Below the pieces are notes generated by a model, which searched no databases, was not told the DNA's origin, and was given only the letters and a program-made list of their open reading frames with translations. Below, in pieces: positions 10,633 through 20,675 of a stretch of 64,000 nucleotides of DNA. Origin of the DNA: Acanthosepion esculentum (lineage: Eukaryota; Mollusca; Cephalopoda; Sepiida; Sepiidae); contig OZ038482.1 of assembly GCA_964036315.1 (NCBI GenBank), positions 13,451,434 through 13,515,433 of the forward strand. Reading direction: 5' to 3'. How positions within the stretch are numbered: the first letter of the stretch is position 1; each line of letters starts with the position of its first letter. The position numbers were made by a program, and so were the translations under genes.

Positions 10633-10991
10633 TGTCGGAGTTAAGTCCTCCTTAATTGTCCAAATAATGCTCTAGGGCACGCTCTCCTGCACTATAAATA
10701 CAGGGTGATTTCTTTTCTCGTTCTCTTTCTACTTTGCGGATACATTTAAAAATGTAATCTCTCACAGAAATCCGCGTTTTCGTCCTTTTATGGGAAAATG
10801 CCATGAAACACACATACACGTACGTACGAATTTTCACCAAAATACAAACTCTTTACGTTCACACACAAACACAAATGTTGATGTCTTTTTCACTTGTAAA
10901 TTTGTTGTTTAACACATATATTTGTTGATATATATATAACGGTCTTGTTTGTTTTCTTTACATCTTCGGTTGGACTCAACTTGAGTCCGCA
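10633..10991 (+). repeat. LTR-like repeat, copy 1
   Basis: Starts TGTCGGAG and can be taken to end GTCCGCA. It carries a TATA box (CTATAAATACAGG, near 10693) followed by a pyrimidine-rich stretch, and a late block CGGTCTTGTTTGTTTTC. It aligns in order with 16717-17177. Just before the end is a hairpin, GGACTCA-ACT-TGAGTCC (10972-10988). The next block, ATTTTTCTTGTAGTTGGACC (10991-11010), is also conserved after copy 2 and may be the element's leader or primer-binding region. The reading as LTR plus leader is inference; no target duplication was found. Confidence 0.55.
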
Positions 10992-11082
10992 TTTTTCTTG
11001 TAGTTGGACCTTCTAGCAGGAATAAAAAGCACGTATTCCTAATTCAACAACACGTAAACCCACACGGTCATCTAGACTTTTT

Positions 11083-11550
11083 TATATTAGTACTTTATAT
11101 CTTAGTACTTTGTATATTAGTACTTAATATATTAGCACTTTATATCTTAGTACTTTATACATTAGTACTTTATATCTTAGTACTTTATATTTTAGTACCT
11201 TACATATTAGTACTTTATGTTTTAATACTTTATATCATAGAACTTTATACATTAGTACTTTATATCTTAGTACTTTATATTTTAGTACCTTACATATTAG
11301 TACTTTATGTTTTAATACTTTATATCATAGAACTTTATACATTAGTACTTTATATCTTAGTACTTTATATTTTAGTACCTTACATATTAGTACTTTATGT
11401 TTTAGTACTTTATATCATAGAAATTTATACATTAGTACTTTATATCATAGTACTTTATATATTAGTATTTATATCTTAGGAATTTATATATTAATACTTT
11501 ATATCTGATTACTTTATATATTAGTATTTATATATTAGTATCTGAATTTC
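11083..11550. repeat. 15 bp minisatellite with 90 bp higher-order unit
   Basis: Monomers of the form TTAGTACTTTATATC. In the middle part six diverged monomers form a 90 bp higher-order unit: the variant monomer ATAGAACTTTATAC (last copy ATAGAAATTTATAC) recurs at 11237, 11327 and 11417, exactly 90 bases apart. The array decays toward 11550. Confidence 0.9.
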
Positions 11551-11632
11551 TTACATTTTGTCCATTATTCTTGCGTTTTTAATTTTTAATATTTTAAATT
11601 TAATTTTCTCCTTTTAAATTTCCTTTAAAAGT

Positions 11633-11680
11633 GTTTCAAGTGGAAATAAGCCTTTAAAAATGCTTATTTCCACTTGAAAC
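11633..11680. repeat. perfect 19 bp hairpin
   Basis: Arms 11633-11651 and 11662-11680 are exact reverse complements (left arm begins GTTTCAAGTGGAAATAAG), with a 10-base A/T loop. No terminator-like T run follows. It is a small foldback, or a hairpin in any transcript that crosses it. A similar-sized but unrelated hairpin lies at 38947-38989. The stretch 11681-12143 that follows has no feature I can name. Confidence 0.9.
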
Positions 11681-12143
11681 ATTATATGCGAAACATGTGC
11701 GCACCAATTTTCATTTGCTGATTCATAATGATATTTACAAAGATACCTCTTCCTTTTTTTGTTGCTAACTGTTGTCTTTGGAGTGTGTATTCAATTTCAT
11801 GAAGTGACACGAAAAATTGTTGGCCAGTCACGAACCAAACGTGCCAGGTTGAACTTCATGTGGACATTTGAAGTCGAAAACTTTCACAGACACACGCATG
11901 TAGACAAATAAAACGTGTCAGTCGGGGGGAATAATCGGTTTCCATGTCATCAACGTCTATTGGTCATCATTATCTCCCCCCGCCCCCCACATCGGGGGTT
12001 AATTTTCTCTTTTGGGAAAACGGCCGGAAGGAGAAAAACGATCAAGAACTGCATATACAACTGAAATTGACTTGCCTGTTCCCGATGTTTTATAAGCTTA
12101 GGGGTTAGTGGGTTTTGCTAGTTGAAACTTTCATGCTATCGGA

Positions 12144-12325
12144 AACACGCGCGCACGCGCACACACACACACATATACATGAAATATATATGCACACACA
12201 CATATATATAATATATATATACACACAGAGATATATCTATGTATATATATATATAATATATATATATAATATATATATATATATACAGACAGACAGATAT
12301 ATATACATATATATATATGTGCACA
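12144..12325. repeat. compound (CA)n/(TA)n microsatellite
   Basis: CG/CA dinucleotides grade into CACACA, then interrupted TATATA blocks with CAGACAGACAGA. The following stretch, 12326-13287, is AT-rich and holds nothing I can identify. Confidence 0.95.
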
Positions 12326-13286
12326 TTTCATTGAATACGACAGACAAGGTGCTTTGATTTAGTTTTTTATAAAATTTCTCATGCGATCTAATATTTTTTT
12401 TCTTTTCAGATGATAAATTATATAAAAACTGTCCGAATGTTCTTTTTCCGAGAGATTTCTGCTATGCATTTAACCATTTTCAAGGATTAAACATTTTAAC
12501 TGCTAAATAAGAAATAGTTTGTTGCATGTATGTATTTATATAATGTTTTCATTTTTCAAAACACGGTCAAGATATTGACATTATTCATAACATACATGTT
12601 GACAACACTAATATAATAGCATCATCTACATGGAAAAAAGTCTAAAAATAATGGAAGCCTTATTAATAAGAACAAAAAAAAATCAACACTTAATAATATT
12701 AACTATGAGCATGGACACAAGGAACATCGAAAATCCATAATCGATGGTGGGTTGCGACAGCAACGTCTATATAACGAAACTAAAACAGTAAATATATATT
12801 CCTGGAAAGTAAGATACCTAAAAGAACCAGCGCACAAGTTATATTTAAGCCATCCAATAAATAGATCAAGCACAGGTGTTAGTATTACCTAGGAGCCATT
12901 GCTTAAAAGAAAACTCGAATTTGAGACTTCAGAAATGAGTGACTTAGTATCTTTTGGTACATTATCAAAAAATAAGAGAGATTGTTTAATTTCACCTGGT
13001 TCCAAAGATGGTCATAAGTTCAAGACGCGCGACAGGCGCACAGAAGGTCTACTAGAATACATATAGGTAATCTGGGGGAAGATACTTTTAGAACTCAGAA
13101 GGAGAAGCATGAAGCGTGACATGAGTATGCATGGAAAGCTTGATATTACAATGATAACAGATATCCAACGTGTCAGATATAGAGCAGTCTATAGACTGTA
13201 ATCAAAACAACAAAAAAAAAAGGTTAGCTAAGCATCATGACTCTGTGTGAATGTTCGAGTACAAGCGCACCGACGTGCGAGCACCC

Positions 13287-13332
<46 letters not shown>

Positions 13333-13333
<1 letters not shown>

Positions 13334-13603
13334 GTCACCCACAGACAGACTGTTTCACAGCTCTTCAGTGTGGCTAGAAACCCGACTGAATTGGCGTCAG
13401 TCGGAAATTCTACTACTAAGCCGTCGGCGCACGGCAGGGGTGAAGGTGAATTTTAGCGTATGTATTTTTAAATAAACACACAGTGACCGGCAGGACTCAA
13501 GTCGCTTTTGCCGAAGAGTCACGCTATATTAGTCTTAATAGTGACTGTTTACAAACCCACACTTCTTCTCCAGAGAGATCAACCGAAATTAAGTTTTCAG
13601 GAG

Positions 13604-13606
<3 letters not shown>
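13333..13606 (-). mobile_element. Y-family tRNA/hammerhead retroposon, copy 1
   Basis: Lies between (TA)n arrays at 13288-13332 and 13607-13662. On the minus strand: 5' GGCTCCTGAAAA end near 13603; tRNA-like part with A-box-like ACGGCTTAGTAGTAGAA (about 13425-13409) and B-box-like AGTCGGGTTTCTAG (about 13386-13373); then ACACTGAAGA-GCTGT-GAAACAGTCTGTC. Compared with the intact copy at 45724-45766, eight bases holding the second half of stem II are missing, so this ribozyme is dead. Same family as 45487-45766 and 45783-45946. Confidence 0.7.

Positions 13607-13662
<56 letters not shown>
13607..13662. repeat. (TA)n microsatellite
   Basis: Uninterrupted TA run at the 5' side of the Y-family copy. 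The A-rich stretch 13663-14089 that follows has no identified feature. Confidence 0.98.
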
Positions 13663-13664
<2 letters not shown>

Positions 13665-14089
13665 CACAATAGAATTCCAAACCACCTCAAATGGCAAATA
13701 AGCATATTCCAGCAGACGAAAATATAGGTCGTCTCGTCTGTCTTATCAACCCCAGTATGGACTGACTTCTTGTCGGAAACTGTGAAAGATAAAAAAACAA
13801 AAAAAACCCCAAAAAACACCCGGTCGAAAAAATAAAAAAAATAAATTAATATTTCATTCTTCATATAACACCAATTTAATGTCATAAGGTTAATATCGGG
13901 GTTTCATTTTATAAAACCTCTTCCCTACCACCCTCCTCTGACCACTCACCCGTGCCTTTCGTTTGATTGAAACATTGAAATGGATAACTTCTGTATTAGT
14001 TTTAGTGTATGAGGTTTTTTTGCGATCGGGTGTTTGTTTTTTTAAAAAAATGTTTAAGATGTTGGATTTTATTGTTTTATTAATTATTT

Positions 14090-14187
14090 GCTCTGTAATA
14101 ATAAATACATTGAGCTCTTTTTGTGGATCAGTTTTAATATTTTATATTACTAGGATCCACTTGGATTATATACCAACGGATTTGTTA
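14090..14187 (+). repeat. Q repeat, copy 1
   Basis: About 95 bp shared with 38855-38940: ATACATTGAGCTC, TGTGGATCAGTTTTAAT, ACTAGGATCCAC and GGATTATATACCAA in the same order. GTGGATC and GATCCAC inside it form a short inverted repeat. Family unknown. Confidence 0.65.
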
Positions 14188-14189
14188 CC

Positions 14190-14204
14190 TTTAATATCTA
14201 TCTA

Positions 14205-14288
<84 letters not shown>

Positions 14289-14290
14289 CG
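14190..14290. repeat. (TATC)n-(TC)n-(TA)n-(GA)n compound array
   Basis: TC repeats, TA repeats and GA repeats in this order make the array self-complementary, so it can fold back on itself. Confidence 0.95.
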
Positions 14291-14420
14291 ATGAAAATAT
14301 AGTTTTAAGGTATGCTATACTTATAAGTAAAAGTGCTCAATATCAGAGATATAGCGTGTAGAAATGTAAGAGTGGATACTGAGGTCAATAACGATTGGTA
14401 ACAGTCTGTAGCAGAATTTA
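14290..14420 (-). repeat. G-family (TA)-linked repeat, decayed copy
   Basis: On the minus strand it carries the family's end block ...ATTGAGCACTTTTACTTATAAGTATAGCATACC. The family always sits beside (TA)n arrays. Better copies lie at 20233-20455, 39255-39415, 41395-41530, 44080-44285, 44455-44562, 46015-46205, 46250-46345 and 57950-58150. Confidence 0.55.
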
Positions 14421-14537
14421 AAGTGAGGTATAAAATTCAATCCGTCAGTCCAACGGGTCAAGAAATCGTCCTCCACGCAACTTAAGGACTCGTGATATTT
14501 ATATATGTAAATACATAAAAAATGTAAACTAATACAC

Positions 14538-14607
<70 letters not shown>

Positions 14608-14608
<1 letters not shown>

Positions 14609-15316
14609 GAGGGTCATTCAATAAATAAGGTGAATTTTTCGGTATAAGGACTTCTAATACAGATAGAAGCTTACTTTTTTTCCTTTTTTTCTCAACATAG
14701 TCTCCCAGCACTGTCACGCATTTTTCCCATCTGTGCACAAGCTTCCGTATTTCCTCAGCATAAAAATCTTTGGACTGATGTCTCAGCCTGTCGCTCACAA
14801 CTCTTTTGACATCATCGTCACTTTTAAACTTCGTGCCTCTCGTGAACGCTTTCAAGGGACCAAACAGGTGAAAGTCTGAAGGGGCAAGGTCTGGGCTGTA
14901 AGGGGGATGAGGGAGCAGTTCCCAGCCCAGCTCGTTGATGGTCTGCACTGTTTGGGCTACCGTGTGAGGCCTTGCGTTGTCATGATGCAAGATGACTCCT
15001 TCTGATTAATGACCCCTGCGTTTGTCCTTTATGTCTTTCAAAGTCCTTGCAATGTCATCCACTGTCACCCTTCTGTCAGACTGAATGAGGTCATTGACTG
15101 ATTCGATCACCCCAGGAGACCTCACTTCTGTAGGCATCCCAGGCCTGTCTTCATCCTCAACACTGCTCCGTCCTTCTTTAAACAATTTAGCCCACTTGTA
15201 GACATCTTTTGGCTGAAACATGTGGCACCAGACACTGTTGACATTCTCCTATGAATTCCAACTGGTTTGCACCCTTCAGTAACCAAAAACTTGACAACTG
15301 ACCGCTGTTCAATCAT
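14608..15316 (-). pseudogene. mariner DD34D transposase, internally deleted
   Basis: Starts at the ATG at 15316 (MIEQRSVVKFLVTEG). After a frameshift near 15205 it runs YKWAKLFKEGRSSVEDEDRP and DDIARTLKDI, then, near 15000, jumps to EGVILHHDNARPHTVAQT and YSPDLAPSDFHLFGPLK. About 110 residues are missing, including the first catalytic Asp block. The second and third Asp remain (14979-14981 and 14874-14876, 34 residues between them). The frame runs out into the terminal repeat and the adjoining TA array. It cannot encode an active enzyme. Confidence 0.9.
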
Positions 15317-15505
15317 GGAGCATGCTTCTTGGTTGGCTATCTTTGTTAATCGCCAAAACTATCAAAGATTTTTTTAATCTGAAAAAGAAATTAAATCCAT
15401 GTGAAAAAGAAGTAAAACAAAAAAATAAAAAAGAGTAAGTTTCTATCTGTCTGTATTAGAAGTCCTTATACCGAAAAATTCACCTTATTTATTGAATGAC
15501 CCTCG
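14608..15505 (-). mobile_element. mariner element with internal deletion
   Basis: 898 bp with long inverted ends beginning CGAGGGTCATTCAATAAATA and TA at 14606-14607 and 15506-15507. It is inserted in a (TA)n array, which continues on both sides (14540-14607, 15508-15594). The minus-strand gene is internally deleted. Element structure and TA target fit mariner (IS630-Tc1-mariner superfamily). Confidence 0.92.

Positions 15506-15507
<2 letters not shown>

Positions 15508-15594
<87 letters not shown>
15508..15594. repeat. (TA)n microsatellite
   Basis: Continuation of the TA array interrupted by the mariner insertion. Confidence 0.98.
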
Positions 15595-15842
15595 TGTTAT
15601 GGGATCTTACCTATAACGATCCAATGAACTCTTCCTGAACCTATAAAGACTGCGCCTCTCAAGAGAGATGGAACGAGTCGAGACGGGATCGAGTCGAGCC
15701 CATAGTAGTTCACTCCAAACCAGACTGAAAGTCATACTAACCCTTCAACATCTTGTATTATTATTTCTGTGTAATATATATTTGTTATTTCTACTCTTGT
15801 GTTCGTGTTGTTCTTCCTTGGTTCTAACCTTTGACCATAACA
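15595..15842 (+). mobile_element. LTR with leader fragment
   Basis: 248 bp bounded by TGTTATGG and CCATAACA, the TG...CA inverted termini of a retrotransposon LTR. A TATA box, CCTATAAAGAC, lies near 15640 and AT-rich polyadenylation-like sequence near 15760. The next bases (15843-15865, beginning GTGGTGCGAGGATATTGGACC less its last base) look like the start of an internal region, then a (TA)n array (15866-15937) cuts it off. It is therefore a 5' LTR remnant, not a solo LTR. It resembles the solo LTRs at 19295, 58402 and 63083 in its ends. Confidence 0.7.
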
Positions 15843-15863
15843 GTGGTGCGAGGATATTGGACC

Positions 15864-15937
<74 letters not shown>

Positions 15938-16154
15938 TCGACTCTCCTGTCGATTTTCGACGTATGAGGGTCAAGCAGATCAGTTCCTAGGAAACTTGCA
16001 ACCCGACACCAGCACATGAGATTTGATTATAGTGGTGAAGGTTTTGTGCAGAAGTATCCACACTTTATGAAAGGGCCGAATACAGAGACCGGGTGGACTA
16101 CGTGCCACAAGGTCTCCAAATGACCCTTCGCAGGTTTTGAATTCAAACTTTTCC

Positions 16155-16343
16155 TTCTCCTAAACTAGTTGCCATCCAAGGGTATAGAACCCAGTCTGTC
16201 CTGCTATTTACCCATAGCTGGAGGGAGAGGAAGAAGATTCATACCTTTCCCAAGGGTATTAGCACGTAAGTGAATGTAATAGATTCGACTGAAATTCGAA
16301 CTCAGCTCTCCGATTCCTCAATCTATCCATTACTCCACTATAC

Positions 16344-16345
<2 letters not shown>
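16155..16345 (-). mobile_element. T-family tRNA-derived SINE, copy 1
   Basis: Minus strand: A-box-like TATAGTGGAGTAATGGATAG (about 16345-16326), B-box-like GAGTTCGAATTTC (about 16303-16291), then TTCACTTACGTGCTAATACC, CTTGGGAAAGGTATGAATC and CAGCTATGGGTAAATAGC. The same head and body order occurs at 26784-27257, and the body is shared with the tRNA part of the 5S composite SINE. A (TA)n array (16349-16418) adjoins its 5' side. Confidence 0.75.
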
Positions 16346-16419
<74 letters not shown>

Positions 16420-16716
16420 TTTTATTGAATTCGCGCTACAAGGGCTATCTGCTTCATTTTTATTATATTTGTATGTTCAAACTGGAAAATGTAATCCAAG
16501 TGAAACAGATAAATCTTGTCGCTCGAATTGAAGAAGAAAATTCGCCAGAATCCTCGAATACATATAAAAGACCTTCTGAGTAAATTGCATTCTATTTATT
16601 TCGGAAGAGATTCCATCATATTATACAGCAATAACAATAGCACCGTTGGATAGATGTTTTCAGCTAAAAAAACATTTTCCCACACAGCCGTGAATTTTTA
16701 TAAGCGGTTTGAGGTT

Positions 16717-17177
16717 TGTCGCAGTTAGCTCCCCTTAATTTCCTTAACCCTTCACCAGGAGTCTCTCTCTCCCGGGAGTATAAATACTGGCTGACCTTTC
16801 GCCTCTTTCTCTTTCCACGGCTTTGCACAAGTGCGGCCAAACCGCCTCTCCTGGGGCCGGCAACCTCGCACGTGGGGCGAGGTACAAAAAACTTTCTCTA
16901 AAAATTTCCAATATGTGAACTCTTATACACAACCAGCGTTTCCCATGTTCAGGGAACACGCTAAAACAAAATTCACCCCGTACGGACATTCAACTAAAAA
17001 CAACACACACACAACTTTCCATACAGACACTGTAACATTTTATTCATGTCTTCAATGTATTGTAACTTGTGTTTTAATCTATTTGTAATTCACGTATTAA
17101 TATATATTTGTTTTGTACATATATATCGGTCTCGTTTGTTTTCTTTTGCTTTCATTGGACTCCATTAAAGTCCAACA
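16717..17177 (+). repeat. LTR-like repeat, copy 2
   Basis: Starts TGTCGCAGTTA and can be taken to end GTCCAACA. It has a TATA box (GTATAAATACTGG, near 16779), a CT-rich stretch, and a late block CGGTCTCGTTTGTTTTC. The terminal hairpin TTGGACT-(7 nt)-AGTCCAA (17155-17175) has a different sequence from the hairpin at the same place in copy 1 (10972-10988). The leader-like block after it (CATTTTTATGTAGCTGGACC) is conserved. About 100 bp longer than copy 1. Confidence 0.55.
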
Positions 17178-17207
17178 TTTTTATGTAGCTGGACCGGCCA
17201 GCGGAAG

Positions 17208-17974
17208 CCTTAACCTAGAGATAACTCATCTCCACTTCTTCCATTCACACCACACAGCATCAGCCCACTACAGGTTCGACATCTTCAAAGGTAACATCAT
17301 AAGAATCCGGTTTTTGTAACCAGCAAGGTGTTAACTGGTTAGCGTCCAATTACGTAAAAGATATGCGTAGAAATCAAGGTTTTTAAACTTTAACATGATG
17401 AGTTTTGCCTAGAGAAATTTAGACGGTTGGGTAGATGGAGACAAAATTAAAAATGAGAAATTAAAAAGAAAAACAAATCAACAAAGAAGAAAAATCAATG
17501 AAATTATTTTTTATATTCAAAGACGGAAACGATAGATGTTTAAACCACAACAACAACACCGACAAAACATTAGACATTAGTGTCAGTAAATAAATCGAAA
17601 TCCAAGCCTTCGAAAACGAAGATTATATCTGTTCCTTTTTTTTTGTCCTTAATTAAGACAAAAAAAAAAATAAATAAATATCGATTTTCAGCATTTGCCC
17701 GCCAGGGACATACAAGCAGGATCAGCTGTAGCTTGACGAGAAGGAACTTTCATTTCTGACCTACCTACTTGTCTCTTTCAGAATCTACACAAAGACAATT
17801 GATTTTCATTTTAACGTCAGACTCTTTGAACTGTTCTCTCTCTTTGAACCTTAACAAAAAACAAAGAACAGTTTTTTTTACAATAATTCAATATGATCGT
17901 CTTGTGAGTGAAATATTTGCAAATTTGCAAAAAATGAAAAATACACGGAGCAAATCCGCAAATTTGAAATTTCT
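17208..17974. other. no recognisable feature
   Basis: AT-rich sequence downstream of the LTR-like repeat, with several A-rich and T-rich runs. No coding or RNA feature identified. Confidence 0.5.
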
Positions 17975-18645
17975 TCTTCTTTTCATTATTCATCTTCTTC
18001 TTCTTATTATCATATTCTTCCTCTTATTCTTGTCATTCTTCTCCTTCATGTTATTCTTCGTCTTATTATCCTTATTATTCGTCTTATTATATTCATATAC
18101 TTCTTCTTATTCATATTCTTGTTATTCCTCTTCTTGTCATTCTTCTCCTTCATGTTATTCTTCGTCTTATTATCCTTATTATTCGTCTTATTATATTCAT
18201 ATACTTCTTCTTATTCTTATTCTTGTTATTCTTCTTCTTGTCATTCTTATTCTTAATTTTCTTATTCTTATTATTCGTCTTATTCTTATTCTTGTTATTC
18301 TTCTTCTTGTCATTCTTATTCTTATTGTGCTTCTTCTTCTTATTATTATTATTCTTACTCGTCTTATTTTTATTATTCGTCCTATTATTATTCCTATTCT
18401 TATACTTATTCTCATTCTTCTTCTTGTTATTCTTATTCTTATACTTATTCTCATTCTTCTTCTTGTTATTCTTATTCTTATACTTATTCTCATTCTTATT
18501 CTTATACTTATTCTCATTCTTCTTCTTGTTATTCTTATTCTTATACTTATTCTCATTCTTCTTCTTGTTATTCTTATTCTTATACTTTATTCTCATTCTT
18601 CTTGTTATTCTTATTCTTATTATTTTTGTATTCTTGGTGATATTC
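17975..18645. repeat. polypyrimidine-rich (TTCTTA)n-type array
   Basis: About 670 bp in which the top strand is almost only T, C and scattered A, built from TTCTTATT and ATTCTTCTTCTTGTT variants. A later part repeats TACTTATTCTCATTCTT with a period of about 50. Long open frames on both strands here are a by-product of the missing stop codons. Confidence 0.92.
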
Positions 18646-18649
18646 TACA

Positions 18650-18860
18650 ATGTACCTGTTTTTCCTTTTTCAAGCAACGTAATAAAAATTTGTTTTCGTG
18701 TCTGCATTTTGATATGCGTTCTGATGATTTATTTAGTCCTTTGTGTTTTGTGATGATTATAACTATTTTCTCCTCCGGACAAAGTTTACAATTTTGGGAT
18801 TTATTGTTGTAGTCTGATGCTGTTTTCCTTATTGTACATGATAGTTTCAACGTAATTTGT
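18650..18860 (-). pseudogene. Penelope-like element C-terminal fragment
   Basis: Minus strand: YNNKSQNCKLCPEEKIVII, then ISKCRHENKFLLRC. The C-x-L-C-x-E-K and SKCRHxNKFLL signatures are those of the region after the GIY-YIG nuclease in Penelope-like retroelements. The same region occurs in the larger relic at 61650-63450. No other part of the element is present here; the polypyrimidine tract adjoins it. Confidence 0.72.
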
Positions 18861-18989
18861 TTTTTGTCTTAATGTCTGGCTTGGGGAGTACACGCTGCCC
18901 AAACCAGGGCTAGCAATAACTGAACAGTACTAAATAAAAATACGACGATATCCCTAGACATTAGCAGTGGAACGAGAACAATCTACCTC

Positions 18990-19145
18990 CGTAGATTAAA
19001 TACAGGGCTCAGTTCAGAATTCCCTGTAGGTTACTCACACCGATAAACACCTGAGGAAGACCGGAGGACGCAACGGCCAAAACTTTGTGATAACAACAAC
19101 AAAGACAAGGAAAATAGTCCGAATATAGATAGCGTAAATAGTGAT
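18990..19145 (+). repeat. N-family SINE body fragment
   Basis: Contains the body block CAGTGGAACGAGAACA..., the hammerhead-like block with CTGAGGA followed by ACCGG...CGGCC but CAAAAC in place of GAAAC, and the tail AATAGTCCGAATATAG. No tRNA head. The ribozyme-like part is decayed. Confidence 0.6.
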
Positions 19146-19294
19146 AACTTCGCATTCCAGATATTCAGACAATTATCGAATTGGTACGGACCCTGTATAC
19201 ACCAATGGAAGCTGTCGGAAAAACTCCATCAAAAATTGGTACGGATGTCAAATCACCTAACATTCCTATATAGATGCAGAACCCTAAAGCTAGT

Positions 19295-19563
19295 TGTTGT
19301 GGTAGGATCCACCTAATTTGCATAGCGGAGTACCGACGATATAAATATGGTTGGTACCAGAAGACAGGGAGGCGAATCAAGAGATCCAACTAGAGACTCT
19401 GCCCGACTGCGACTTAGTCAACACATTCTCCAGGAACGGTCTCCCCAGGAATATACAAAAGACTATATGTAAATATTGTGTACACTTTCTTGTTTCAATA
19501 CATTTTATTCTAACTACATTTTGTGTTTGCATTATTATTCCCTGCATTAGTCAAGTTTCAACA
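19295..19563 (+). mobile_element. solo LTR with 5 bp target duplication
   Basis: 269 bp bounded by TGTTGTGG and TTTCAACA, flanked by CTAGT at 19290-19294 and 19564-19568. TG...CA termini plus a 5 bp duplication are the mark of LTR retrotransposon integration, and the absence of an internal region means a solo LTR. A TATA box, GATATAAATATGG, near 19338 sets the orientation. The 3' part TTTCAATACATTTTATTC is shared with the solo LTR at 58402-58634 (minus strand). Confidence 0.85.
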
Positions 19564-19568
19564 CTAGT

Positions 19569-20149
19569 TCCAATGGATTTATCAATCAAGACATCGGTTA
19601 GGTCAAGGAAAGCACGAAGGGTAGCTGAAAAAGAAGGACACTCCCTCGTGAAGGCAATGATTCTCCCCAGTCGCTGAAGGACCCATCAGCTGGAACATGA
19701 AATATCCGAAAAGGCAAAATAAAGGACGAATCGGACAAATACAGAATTCAACAAGACCTGGATAAGTCATAATGTCAAAAATTTCAAAGAGTCAAGGCTC
19801 ACCACATACAAAAATATGTATGGATGAAAGAACACAGATGAAGCAGTAACAAGGCCCACCATAATACGGTAAGAGCATTTGTTAATATCAGCAGTCAACA
19901 GTTGAGTGCCTCTGAGGAATCACTGCTAAACAAGGGTCTCAACTTCGCCACAATGATCAGGTAAGTTTCCATACTTAGATATTAAGGGTGTTTCACTATG
20001 GTCAATTTCTACAAACTGCTTGTTCTTAAAGAAAATCCAAGGATATTTTTAAAAAAAGAAAAGAAAATTTTTCTGTTTTCCGAATACAATGAAGCATATA
20101 TAAAAGGAGGATTGTTGTCTCAAAATACAATATACAATTTCGCGTATAT
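19569..20149. other. no recognisable feature
   Basis: Sequence between the solo LTR and a (CA)n/(TA)n array (20150-20232). No coding or repeat signature recognised. Confidence 0.45.
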
Positions 20150-20171
20150 TACACACACACACGCACACACA

Positions 20172-20232
<61 letters not shown>
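20150..20232. repeat. (CA)n/(TA)n microsatellite
   Basis: ACACAC with CG interruptions, then pure TA. Confidence 0.97.
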
Positions 20233-20237
<5 letters not shown>

Positions 20238-20448
20238 TAAAAGTGAACGTAGAAGTCAACACTTAGAGGCGACAGTCTGTTTCATGCTAGATGCAATCGC
20301 CAGGCCTGGCGATTGCATCTAGCATGAAACAGACTGTCGCCTCTAAGTGTTGACTTCTATGTTCACTTTTATATTTACACACGCTCTACCTCTGATATTG
20401 AGCACTTTATCCCATATATATATAGCACATCTTAAGACTATATTTATT

Positions 20449-20455
<7 letters not shown>
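20233..20455 (+). repeat. G-family repeat with 72 bp inverted arms
   Basis: Arms 20233-20304 and 20305-20376 are near-perfect reverse complements with no spacer. The right arm continues into the family's end block (ATTGAGCACTTTATCCCATA). On the plus strand the right arm has a hammerhead-like order: AGGC (302-305 of this kb), CTGGCGA, GAAA (20326-20329), ACA-GAC-TGT, C20338, then GCCT, which pairs with AGGC. However, core base A6 is G, and the putative stem II starts with a T-T mismatch. A (TA)n array follows at 20455-20516. Confidence 0.7.
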
Positions 20456-20517
<62 letters not shown>

Positions 20518-20596
20518 AGGTAAGATGAGAACGAATAGAGTACAATTCCAACGTTCGTAACATTTAATTTAAAAGAGGGCTCAATACAAAGTAAAG

Positions 20597-20646
20597 CTAC
20601 ACAATTGCAGTCGTGTTTCGATGCGTATCAAATGCATCTCATCAGG
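20597..20646 (-). ncRNA. hammerhead motif, decayed inverted partner
   Basis: On the minus strand it repeats the ribozyme at 20676-20735 with one difference in 50 bases: CTGATGA (20645-20639), the GATGC/GCATC hairpin and GAAA (20619-20616) are all present. Outside the shared arms stem I is lost (5' ATCAC faces 3' GCTTT), so it should not cleave in isolation. Confidence 0.55.
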
Positions 20647-20675
20647 TGATTGTAAATTACAATTGGTTAATTTCC

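Noticed and set aside
13333..13375. Intact hammerhead in Y-family copy 1
   Set aside because: Half of stem II and the adjoining bases are deleted; only the family relation is claimed.
17769..18812. 347-codon open frame rich in L, I, F and S
   Set aside because: It is the polypyrimidine tract read through; opposite-strand frames of K/N/R are equally open.
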